A DNA stretch of 12,666 nt, from assembly GCA_944350395.1 (NCBI GenBank), contig CALVPA010000022.1, positions 1-12,666 of the forward strand, read 5' to 3'. Shown piece by piece: positions 1 through 6,683 of the stretch. Positions within the stretch are counted from its first letter, which is position 1, and every line of letters begins with the position of its first letter. The position numbers were made by a program, and so were the translations under genes. Below the pieces are notes generated by a model that was not told the origin of the DNA, made no database searches, and saw nothing but the letters and a program-made list of their open reading frames with translations. Source of the DNA: an uncultured Bacilli bacterium. GTDB lineage: Bacteria > Bacillota_I > Bacilli_A > RF39 > UBA660.

Positions 1-584
1 ATTCATATGTATATCAAAATATAAATATCCTAAGTAATAGTACTTATTATTATTCGGTTGAATATTCTCATAACAATCCAAATATACCGCTAAATACATA
101 TGTAGATAACAGCAGCGATGGCACTATCCACATGACTAATAACGATAATAAAGTGTGGACTAGAGATTCGAATATTTATGAATCTAAAAATGATATGAGT
201 ACAAAATTTGTCCTCGGAGACTCTGGCTCTTTTTCATATACCGGACAGTCTTACTTTTCTAACGTTATGCTCATCAATCTCACCGCTAGTTACGGTAGTG
301 GATATATCCCAGCAAAAGAGTGGATCGATAACAATATCGACTGGTTCGATGGCACGATAAGTTTTATAAAAGAAGAAAACATCGAAAGTGGTACGTCTGT
401 AAGTATTCGTTTTAGTCCTTTTACGGGTTATAATAACTATACAGTTTCGTGTGTTAGTGAGGATAATACACCTATAAACAATACGAGTATGATAAAAGAG
501 ACTATCAATTCGAGAGATTATTATACATTCGTCATAAATTCTATTACGAGTAATATAAAGTGTAACATCGATTGGAGAGTATGA
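1..584 (+). CDS. Secreted/pilus-associated protein with carbohydrate-binding-like domain (5' truncated)
   Basis: The frame is open from the left edge (first full codon at base 3) to TGA at 582-584. The visible 193 residues are therefore the C-terminal part of a larger protein, and the ATG at 132 is internal. The stretch encoded by 264-353 contains the pattern MLINLTASYGSG followed by AKEWIDNNIDWFDG. From memory, this resembles a beta-sandwich carbohydrate-binding-like module common in phage tail proteins and surface proteins of gut Firmicutes, where it reads roughly DLTxxFGxGxEPxxEWCDxNIxYFxG. The composition is rich in Asn, Ser, Tyr and Thr, as expected of an extracellular protein. No membrane segment or sortase motif appears in the visible part. 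The gene is immediately upstream of two small prepilin genes and is probably translationally coupled to the first, because an in-frame ATG of the next gene overlaps its stop. It may itself be a modular pilin, but the N-terminus that would show this lies outside the window. Confidence 0.75.
   Translation, partial: SYVYQNINILSNSTYYYSVEYSHNNPNIPLNTYVDNSSDGTIHMTNNDNKVWTRDSNIYESKNDMSTKFVLGDSGSFSYTGQSYFSNVMLINLTASYGSGYIPAKEWIDNNIDWFDGTISFIKEENIESGTSVSIRFSPFTGYNNYTVSCVSEDNTPINNTSMIKETINSRDYYTFVINSITSNIKCNIDWRV
574..579 (+). promoter_or_regulatory. Ribosome binding site that decides the start of the 587 prepilin
   Basis: GGAGAG lies 7 bases before ATG 587 but only 1 base before the in-frame ATG 581. 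This favours 587 as the start. The ATG at 581 overlaps the preceding TGA (ATGA), so termination and re-initiation are probably coupled. Confidence 0.6.
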
Positions 585-586
585 TT

Positions 587-1105
587 ATGAAAAAAGGTTT
601 TATTTTATTAGAGACAATTGTCGTAATAATGGTACTCTGTGTAATCTTAGTAATGCTCTATTCTTCTTATAGCAATTTGCTCGTTAAAGTTAAGAAGAAA
701 TCTCTTTACGATAATACTGAATACATATATAAGACGAATATAGTTAGAAATTATTTGGAAAGTGTGATTCCAGAAAGCGAATATAACTCTTCACTTTATT
801 ATGTAGTATGCAGAAACAGTATAGATAATAATAAATGTTATAGTGACAACATAACTGGAAATTATGAGAATGATCTGTTTAAATTTTTAAAAGTAGAAGC
901 TGTATATATAATGCTTTGGGATACGAATAGTATAAATTCTAACGATTTGACTGGATTTGAAGCGACGACTCAAAACTACATAAAATCATTAGATCCTACT
1001 AACGAAAGTGCATTTAGAATAGTAGTCATGTATGAAGAAGAGAATAATGAAACAGATATACCTATATATGAGTATGCATCTTTGAGATTTGGAAGTAGAG
1101 GGTAA
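587..1105 (+). CDS. Small type IV prepilin-like protein (minor pilin)
   Basis: The product is 172 residues from ATG 587. The N-terminus MKKGFILLE is a class III (type IV prepilin) signal: a short basic leader ending in Gly5, predicted cleavage before Phe6, and Glu at mature position +5. A hydrophobic helix follows (about residues 6-27, ETIVVIMVLCVILVMLY). The rest is a polar, mainly extracellular domain with two Cys in the VCRN...NKCYS stretch and an ending of the form YEYASLRFG. The length is typical of a minor pilin or pseudopilin of the PilV/GspI/ComG type, but the subtype cannot be assigned by eye. It sits 2 bases after the preceding stop and 1 base before the next prepilin gene, so the three genes form one transcription unit. 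Prepilin identity is seen directly. The role in priming or initiating a pilus is inferred from size and pairing. Confidence 0.82.
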   Translation: MKKGFILLETIVVIMVLCVILVMLYSSYSNLLVKVKKKSLYDNTEYIYKTNIVRNYLESVIPESEYNSSLYYVVCRNSIDNNKCYSDNITGNYENDLFKFLKVEAVYIMLWDTNSINSNDLTGFEATTQNYIKSLDPTNESAFRIVVMYEEENNETDIPIYEYASLRFGSRG

Positions 1106-1106
1106 T

Positions 1107-1661
1107 ATGAGACTAAATAAAAAAGGCATGAGTATGGTCGAAATAATTGTAAGTATAGTGCTTATATCGATCGTTTTGATATTTTTGATGACACTGTTTT
1201 TAAAAGTTAGAACTACTTATAATCAGAGTAAAATACAAGCTGATTACGATATTCTAGTTAGCAATATCATAAAGGCTATCGGAAACGATATAGAAAATTA
1301 TGGGTTAAAGAGTGCCGAATATGAAATAGTCAATGGAAAAGAGAATACTGACGCCATTGTACTTGAGTTTAATACTTTTAGGACGACTAATTTGAGTGAA
1401 AACATTACAAAAGTATTGAGGGTATACTTTGAAAATAACAAATTTTACATTAGTTATAGTTATGAAGCAGGTTATACAGAAAATATTACGAGTACAGAGA
1501 GAGTTACCAATGTCGTTAGAGAAGTACCCGATGACGTTATACTAGATAGAGACGGTTATGTAAAATTAGAAAAATTAAATAATTTTGTAGAGATAAAGGT
1601 GCCGATGTCTGATAAAAACGGAAATATATATGACATAAATATATACGGAATAATAGAATAA
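1107..1661 (+). CDS. Small type IV prepilin-like protein (PilW/GspJ/ComGF-like minor pilin)
   Basis: The product is 184 residues. ATG 1107 is chosen over an in-frame TTG at 1089 because GAGGG (1098-1102) is 4 bases upstream and the N-terminus then reads MRLNKKGMSMVE. That is a basic leader, Gly7, predicted cleavage before Met8, and Glu at +5 of the mature chain. A hydrophobic helix covers about residues 8-30. The following helical stem (KVRTTYNQSKIQADYDILVSN) and a beta-rich C-terminal half resemble the ComGF/GspJ/PilW type of minor pilin, an assignment made from general layout only. The gene has no Cys. It is the last gene of the unit, and its stop codon lies inside the left arm of an intrinsic terminator. 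Confidence 0.82.
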   Translation: MRLNKKGMSMVEIIVSIVLISIVLIFLMTLFLKVRTTYNQSKIQADYDILVSNIIKAIGNDIENYGLKSAEYEIVNGKENTDAIVLEFNTFRTTNLSENITKVLRVYFENNKFYISYSYEAGYTENITSTERVTNVVREVPDDVILDRDGYVKLEKLNNFVEIKVPMSDKNGNIYDINIYGIIE

Positions 1662-1689
1662 CGAGATACTCACGTATCTTGTTTTTTTT
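1660..1689 (+). terminator. Intrinsic terminator after the minor-pilin unit
   Basis: The arms AACGAGATAC (1660-1669) and GTATCTTGTT (1674-1683) form a 10-bp stem with one G-U pair and a TCAC loop, followed by T1684-1689. It overlaps the TAA of the preceding gene and ends the minor-pilin unit. Confidence 0.85.
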
Positions 1690-1707
1690 AAAACTATATA
1701 TTATAAT
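1679..1707 (+). promoter_or_regulatory. Sigma-A-like promoter for the giant prepilin
   Basis: A perfect TATAAT lies at 1702-1707, with a weak -35 (TTGTTT, 1679-1684) 17 bases upstream. The -35 is embedded in the right arm and T-tract of the preceding terminator. Transcription would start near 1714, leaving a leader of about 19 bases. The -10 is convincing. The -35 is a guess based on spacing. Confidence 0.6.
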
Positions 1708-1716
1708 TACTATAAG

Positions 1717-1725
1717 AGAGTAGGG
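1717..1725 (+). promoter_or_regulatory. Ribosome binding site that decides the GTG start of the giant prepilin
   Basis: The purine-rich AGAGTAGGG ends 7 bases before GTG 1733 but only 1 base before the in-frame TTG 1727. GTG also gives the leader M-R-D-K-R-G, which matches M-R-N-K-K-G in the other large prepilin of this locus. Confidence 0.6.
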
Positions 1726-1732
1726 ATTGATA

Positions 1733-4700
1733 GTGAGAGATAAAAGAGGATTCACTTTAATTGAACTTATCGCAGTTATCGCAATTTTATCTATCATAAT
1801 ATTGTTAGTAGTCCCTAATATAACTAATATAGCTGGAAATTCGAAGGAGTCTTTAAGGGAATCTAAGATTAAAACTATCGAAACTGCTGCTTCTAACTAT
1901 GGAAACGATTTAATAAACGATTATCAGAATTGTTTGGGTTCGACTTCTAGTAATGAACTTAAAAATAAATGTACAGTGTCGATAAGTAAACTAATAAATA
2001 ACGGTTATATGGACGGAGAAAACGATACCGATGGCATCATAGATCCAGTCACTAATGAAGCTTTAACAGGCAACATACTTCTCTGTTATAATCCCGCGAA
2101 TGTAAGTGTATATGCATCTTATGTAGAAGGGGATAGTTATTCTTGCAAAGATATCGCTGTAAGTGGTGAAAACACATTAAATCTAAACTCTATTGGTGGA
2201 ACTGGTTATATAGGAGGCAGTCCCATAACTGTAAACATAATAAAGAGTGGTAACTTTGTAAGTTTTAGTTGTTCTTCATCTAATGAAGATTTAGCTAGTT
2301 GCAATATAAATTCTGGAAACAGTGCACTTACGATTACGCCTGCAAGCACATACGATTCCGCACTATCGGATGGTGAAGAAGTCGAGATAACTCTTCGTGG
2401 AAACTATACTTCGGGGGGTAAAAATTATACTCTTTCTAAGACTTACACTTTAAAATTATATGATACCGACTTTACTATAGATGAGAGCGAAAACAATGTA
2501 TGTATGCTGAGTGGAACAACTAAGACTGTTCAGATAAACGGTTTAAATATAGGAACTGTCAGCGTAACGAGTAGTGATAAAGACATATTAGATGGAACTT
2601 TTAAAGATAATGTTTTATATGTTACTGGTGGAAATACTACGGGAACTGGAAAACTTACGATTAAGGAAACTAATGGAAATAACGAGATAGAACTCACTAA
2701 TTATGTCTATAAATTTTCTTCTAGTGAAATTCCAGATAACTTAGTCATAAACAAGAGTGCAAATGTTACTTTAGATTATAGTGATACTGGTACTATAACT
2801 GTTACGACTGATAATCCCAATGTGTTATCGTTTACGAGCACTCAAAACGAAGAAGCAAGTTCGATTACTTTAGGAGAAGGAGAAAAGTCTTTTAGCATTA
2901 AAGCTAAAGGAGTCGGTACTGCTAAAGTTATAATAAAGGGTTCAAACTGCGGTGAAATAATAAAAGAAATAACCGTTTCTAACCTAAGTTTAAAAGAACA
3001 CAGTGGAACAGTGTATTTGGGAGGAGAAAATTTTAAAACAGAAATCATATTAGATGGTAGTAGCCATACTTTACAATGTTCTTCGAATAAACCAGAATCG
3101 GCAAGCTGCCTAATAAATGGTACAACATTAGAAGTAGTTCCTCAAAGTGTTGAAAGTGACGATGTGCGCATAAGCGTCTCTAGCGATGATGGAGGAATCG
3201 ATTCGATAACGGTCAAAGTTCTTCCAACATCTGTGCAAATAGTAGATGGCAACGGAAATGAAGTAAGTACAGTATGCAACGAGAAAAACTCTAGTAATGT
3301 AATTTCCACTTTAAACGTTACAGGTAAAAATATGGGATTGCTCACTGTCAAAGATATCGAAAACTGGTATTTAGCTGAAGCTACTTTGAGTGGAAATGCT
3401 TTGACAGTAGAAAAAAGATCAGTTGTTTCTGGTGAAGAACCTATCGGATATAATCCAGGATTTAATACGGGAAGAACACGAATAGAAGTAAGAGAGAATA
3501 ACGGTAACAAAATTGCATCGTTCAATTATTACATATATTCATTAGAATTAAGCGGAAGTAGTGGAACAGTAAATGTCGGAAAAAGCTTATCCTTCGATGC
3601 AACTATAAGCGCAACTGGTGAAATAACTGCGACTTCGTCAGATCCTAGTATTGCAAGTGTTACAGTAGAAAATTCTAATAGGTACAGAGAGGGTATTAAT
3701 CTTTCACTCAAAAAGACAATCGTAGTAACTGGAAACAGTGTAGGTACTGCGACGATTACTATTAAAGGTGAGTTCTGTGGTACTAAAACATATATAGTAA
3801 ATGTTAAAGGTAATACTTTTTCATTGAATTTAGAAAAGGGAAGTTATACGAATAGTATCGGACAAAATAATGTATCTTGCACAACTACTGGTTCTAGCAA
3901 AAGCTGTCAAGTAATAATGCCTGAAATATATACTTCTAGTGAATTTGAAGTAGTAGGCTGGAGTACAGTTAAAGATAGTAAAGTTAGTGTGTATGCTCCT
4001 GGAGCGAGAGTTACATTAACTCAAGAAAATTCGGGTACTACCTTTTATGGCAACTCTACAGATACGACAAAGCCAGTTTGTACATTTACGAATAATTTAT
4101 CTAGCATATCGATTGGTACAACGTCGTATCTTACTCTAAAATGTACAGATGCCGGGAGCGATATAAGAGAAAGCCAAAACTTAAGTGCGACAGATTTTAC
4201 GATAAGTAATCCAAGTGTAGCCAAAATCACATCAGTCAGTAGTCCTTCCAGAGTTAGTGATGGTTACTCATATGTTATAAGTCTAGAGAGCTTAGCTTTT
4301 GGAAATTTTGATATAACTTTTAAAGAAAATAGAGTATTTAACAATTGTTATTTAGGAAATCCTAAAATAACAACTAACAATATAATTTCAGCAGAATATA
4401 CTCCAGAAGAGATCTATTATATTGGAAAAGATAATAGTGAAGATGTCGTCGCAGTCTTATATAACAACAAATATATAAGTGGAGATGATAAAACATATAC
4501 GTTAAAACTATATGGTAATGGTGACATGCTCGATTTTACGATGTCTACAGATACTGGAGGGAATTGGTTTTATGCCCCTTGGTACAGCGAATATCGAAAT
4601 AAAATTACAGATGTCTATATAGGAAATGGTATTACAAATATAGGCCCATATGCATTTTATCAAATGAACAGTCTAAAAAATGTCTTACTAGGCGAAGATA

Positions 4701-5932
4701 TCGAATATATCGGAGACTATGCATTTTACGATTCTAGCTTAACCGATATCGATTTAAATGGCCTTACAAAACTTGATATCATAGGCGATTATGCTTTTAT
4801 GAATTCTAATTTAGAAAGCGTAAATTTTTCTAGTAGTTTATCCGAAATAGGAGAGTATGCATTTAGTAATACAAATGTGACTACCGTTAATTTTAGTGAA
4901 GAAGCTTCAATTAAAGTAATTGGCAATTCGGCATTTAGGGATAACCAATATTTAAATTCGTTTGAAGTACCTAGCAGTTTAGAAAATCTCGGAAATTATT
5001 CTTTGTCAAATTGTAACAATCTAACAGATGTTTCATTCAGTAAAAACACCCGTCTATTGACTATCGGTGAAGGCGCTTTTGAATATGATTTATACCTAAC
5101 TTCATTAGATCTACCAGAATCTTTAGTAAGTATTGGAGACTATGCTTTTAGAGGTAGTGGCCTTGAAAATATAGAACTGTATGCAAATGTATCCAATTTA
5201 AGTGGAAATGCTTTTGACGAAACATATAATCTAAAATCGATAAATGTACAAGGCAATGCTAATTACTATTCACTAGATGGAATTTTGTATAATGGTAATA
5301 CTTTAATCAAGTGTCCATCTAATTATCAAAATGAAATTATAACTATTGCAGAAGGTACTTTAGAACTTGGAGAAAACGCTTTTACTAATTCTCTAGATAT
5401 GGCGAGAAATGCTAAAAAGGTAACGGTTAATTTACCATCTACAATACAAGAATTAAATTTAGATACAAATTTTAACAATTTTCAAGTTAAAGAATTTATA
5501 GTATCTAATAATCCGAGTTACACTTCAAAAGATGGAGTTCTATATTCTAGCGATATGAAAACTTTATTAAAAGTTCCTACTATGTTAGATACATCTGAAA
5601 TTACTATTGAAAGTACTATAGAAACAATAAACAGTTATGCATTTTATAAAGTTCAAAATATTAAAAATGTTAAAATAATGGTGAACGTTTTAAATATCGG
5701 TGATTATGCATTTTATACGAATGATATAGAAAACGGAATAGATGAAATCGAATTGAATTCACAAAATAATTTAGTACTAGGAAGTTATGCTTTAGACATT
5801 TATGACATAGAAGCAAATAACGATAGTGATAAAGTACGATATATATATGTAAGCGACGACGCTTTAGCGAGCACTCTTAGAAATTTAGAATACATAGATG
5901 ACATACACATCAAGGTTATTAAAAAAAGTTAG
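1733..5932 (+). CDS. Giant modular type IV prepilin with Ig-like stalk and BspA-type leucine-rich-repeat head
   Basis: The product is 1399 residues from GTG 1733. The class III signal is RGFTLIE, with cleavage predicted after Gly6 and Glu at +5. Residues 7-30 form a hydrophobic helix, and a pilin-like stem with four Cys runs to about 142. Residues about 145-695 hold a tandemly duplicated block of three Ig-like (Big_2-type) domains; each copy has a C-SS-x-x-x-x-ASC pair, a lone VC, and a GTA-x-x-x-IKG-x-x-CG strand. About 696-780 resembles an InlB-B-like repeat (VVGWST, then YAPGA). About 783-890 is another Cys-containing beta domain opening with KPVCTF. From about 922 to the end is a BspA/LRR_5 region: the entry motif APWYSEYRNKI, repeats of the form SLxxVxxxxxxxxIGDYAF, and two DGxLY insertions. 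There is no LPXTG motif. By family knowledge, large pilins with added domains act as pilus-tip adhesins; that role is inferred here. It is the first gene of its unit and is followed 17 bases later by a membrane-protein gene. Confidence 0.88.
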   Translation: MRDKRGFTLIELIAVIAILSIIILLVVPNITNIAGNSKESLRESKIKTIETAASNYGNDLINDYQNCLGSTSSNELKNKCTVSISKLINNGYMDGENDTDGIIDPVTNEALTGNILLCYNPANVSVYASYVEGDSYSCKDIAVSGENTLNLNSIGGTGYIGGSPITVNIIKSGNFVSFSCSSSNEDLASCNINSGNSALTITPASTYDSALSDGEEVEITLRGNYTSGGKNYTLSKTYTLKLYDTDFTIDESENNVCMLSGTTKTVQINGLNIGTVSVTSSDKDILDGTFKDNVLYVTGGNTTGTGKLTIKETNGNNEIELTNYVYKFSSSEIPDNLVINKSANVTLDYSDTGTITVTTDNPNVLSFTSTQNEEASSITLGEGEKSFSIKAKGVGTAKVIIKGSNCGEIIKEITVSNLSLKEHSGTVYLGGENFKTEIILDGSSHTLQCSSNKPESASCLINGTTLEVVPQSVESDDVRISVSSDDGGIDSITVKVLPTSVQIVDGNGNEVSTVCNEKNSSNVISTLNVTGKNMGLLTVKDIENWYLAEATLSGNALTVEKRSVVSGEEPIGYNPGFNTGRTRIEVRENNGNKIASFNYYIYSLELSGSSGTVNVGKSLSFDATISATGEITATSSDPSIASVTVENSNRYREGINLSLKKTIVVTGNSVGTATITIKGEFCGTKTYIVNVKGNTFSLNLEKGSYTNSIGQNNVSCTTTGSSKSCQVIMPEIYTSSEFEVVGWSTVKDSKVSVYAPGARVTLTQENSGTTFYGNSTDTTKPVCTFTNNLSSISIGTTSYLTLKCTDAGSDIRESQNLSATDFTISNPSVAKITSVSSPSRVSDGYSYVISLESLAFGNFDITFKENRVFNNCYLGNPKITTNNIISAEYTPEEIYYIGKDNSEDVVAVLYNNKYISGDDKTYTLKLYGNGDMLDFTMSTDTGGNWFYAPWYSEYRNKITDVYIGNGITNIGPYAFYQMNSLKNVLLGEDIEYIGDYAFYDSSLTDIDLNGLTKLDIIGDYAFMNSNLESVNFSSSLSEIGEYAFSNTNVTTVNFSEEASIKVIGNSAFRDNQYLNSFEVPSSLENLGNYSLSNCNNLTDVSFSKNTRLLTIGEGAFEYDLYLTSLDLPESLVSIGDYAFRGSGLENIELYANVSNLSGNAFDETYNLKSINVQGNANYYSLDGILYNGNTLIKCPSNYQNEIITIAEGTLELGENAFTNSLDMARNAKKVTVNLPSTIQELNLDTNFNNFQVKEFIVSNNPSYTSKDGVLYSSDMKTLLKVPTMLDTSEITIESTIETINSYAFYKVQNIKNVKIMVNVLNIGDYAFYTNDIENGIDEIELNSQNNLVLGSYALDIYDIEANNDSDKVRYIYVSDDALASTLRNLEYIDDIHIKVIKKS
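2159..3811 (+). repeat. In-gene tandem duplication of a three-Ig-domain block (two copies of about 275 codons)
   Basis: Copy 1 covers about 2159-2985 and copy 2 about 2986-3811. Matching landmarks are the SC...ASC pair (Cys codons starting at 2270 and 3077), the lone VC (2501 and 3275), the E-x-NGN stretch before a Tyr-containing strand, and the final GTA...IKG...CG strand (Cys at 2948 and 3776). Offsets of 774-828 bases show that the copies have diverged with small insertions and deletions. Similarity is clear at protein level and low at DNA level, so this is an old duplication and not a recombination-active repeat. Confidence 0.65.
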
Positions 5933-5936
5933 GAGG
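5931..5936 (+). promoter_or_regulatory. Strong Shine-Dalgarno at unusually long spacing
   Basis: A perfect AGGAGG overlaps the preceding TAG and is 13 bases from ATG 5950, longer than the usual 5-9. No in-frame ATG, GTG or TTG lies closer. An out-of-frame ATG directly after it (5937) opens only a 7-codon frame. Confidence 0.55.
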
Positions 5937-5949
5937 ATGGTATATAAAT

Positions 5950-6633
5950 ATGAAAATTAAAAAACCACTTTACAAGAATAAGATACTGATATTAGTTATA
6001 GCTATCATAGTAATCGTAGCCATCTCCTTACTTTTAAGAAATATGCTCATAAAACACGATTTTGATACATATGACAAGTATAAAATGGAAGTGTCGATCT
6101 CGACTATATCAAAGGACTCAGAAGAAAAAAATATATTTTATGGGTTAAAATATGATGGAACTAATATGATTTTAGATACTTCAAACAGTACAAATAACAG
6201 AATTTATATAATAAATAAAGGCAATTTATTTAATTTAGTCTATAAAGAAAATAACAAATATGAAGTATATGAAACAGAAAATGCTTTTTCTAAGATATAT
6301 GACTTAATCAATATAGATAAAAAGTGTAATGAAAGCTATAAAAATGAAGATATACTTCAATGTACAAGATTAGAAGATAAAAATCTAATAAACGATATAT
6401 TAAAAAATTTATATATAGACCTAAAGACCGATAGTAATGTAGAGTCAACAATTATAGTTAAAAATGATAAGATTAGTTCTTATAATATAGTTTTAAACAA
6501 TATAGATAATTATACTATACTAAATTTAAATTTAAATTTTACTGAATTAGAAAGCGATTATGGAATATTGCTTCCGAATATCGATAGAACTAACAGAGTT
6601 ATTACAGATAGTAACATATTACTTTTAAATTGA
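5950..6633 (+). CDS. Single-pass membrane protein of unknown function between two large prepilin genes
   Basis: The product is 227 residues and I do not recognise it. A basic start (MKIKKPLYKNK) precedes a hydrophobic segment at about residues 12-29 with no Gly-Phe prepilin site and no lipobox Cys. It should therefore be a signal anchor with a roughly 195-residue external domain. That domain is rich in Asn, Ile, Lys and Asp and has two Cys (126 and 138) that could pair. The last third alternates short beta strands and ends with FTELESDYGILLPNI. This faintly recalls LolA/LppX-like lipid-binding or carrier folds, but it is a weak structural impression only. It lies 17 bases after the giant prepilin, probably co-transcribed with it, and its stop overlaps the next promoter. 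A role as an anchor, chaperone or partner of the pilins is inferred from position alone. Confidence 0.75.
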   Translation: MKIKKPLYKNKILILVIAIIVIVAISLLLRNMLIKHDFDTYDKYKMEVSISTISKDSEEKNIFYGLKYDGTNMILDTSNSTNNRIYIINKGNLFNLVYKENNKYEVYETENAFSKIYDLINIDKKCNESYKNEDILQCTRLEDKNLINDILKNLYIDLKTDSNVESTIIVKNDKISSYNIVLNNIDNYTILNLNLNFTELESDYGILLPNIDRTNRVITDSNILLLN

Positions 6634-6658
6634 TATTTATACTCTGTTGTGATAGAAT
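6630..6658 (+). promoter_or_regulatory. Sigma-A-like promoter for the second large prepilin and propeller genes
   Basis: TTGATA (6630-6635), a 17-base spacer and TAGAAT (6653-6658). It overlaps the last codons and TGA of the preceding gene, so the downstream pair can be transcribed separately. The predicted start near 6665 leaves a leader of about 19 bases with AGGAGAG at 6672-6678. I see no terminator before it, so read-through from the giant-prepilin promoter is also likely. Confidence 0.7.
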
Positions 6659-6683
6659 ATTTATAGAAAGTAGGAGAGTAAGT

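Noticed and set aside
132..584. A complete 150-residue gene starting at ATG 132
   Set aside because: The frame is open without a stop back to base 3, and no ribosome site precedes 132. The gene is a 5'-truncated longer one.
1727..1732. TTG 1727 as the start of the giant prepilin
   Set aside because: The ribosome site would be 1 base away. GTG 1733 gives normal spacing and a leader like that of the sister prepilin.
1537..1797. Minus-strand open frames (1537-1797, 2842-3048, 3142-3525, 3529-3711, 4045-4230, 6602-6814, 7346-7561, 11526-11741)
   Set aside because: They are antisense shadows of well-supported plus-strand genes, with no ribosome sites and no recognisable products.
5937..5960. A 7-codon leader peptide (MVYKYEN) overlapping the start of the 227-residue gene
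   Set aside because: Its ATG touches AGGAGG with zero spacing, so it could hardly be translated. There is no attenuator structure nearby.
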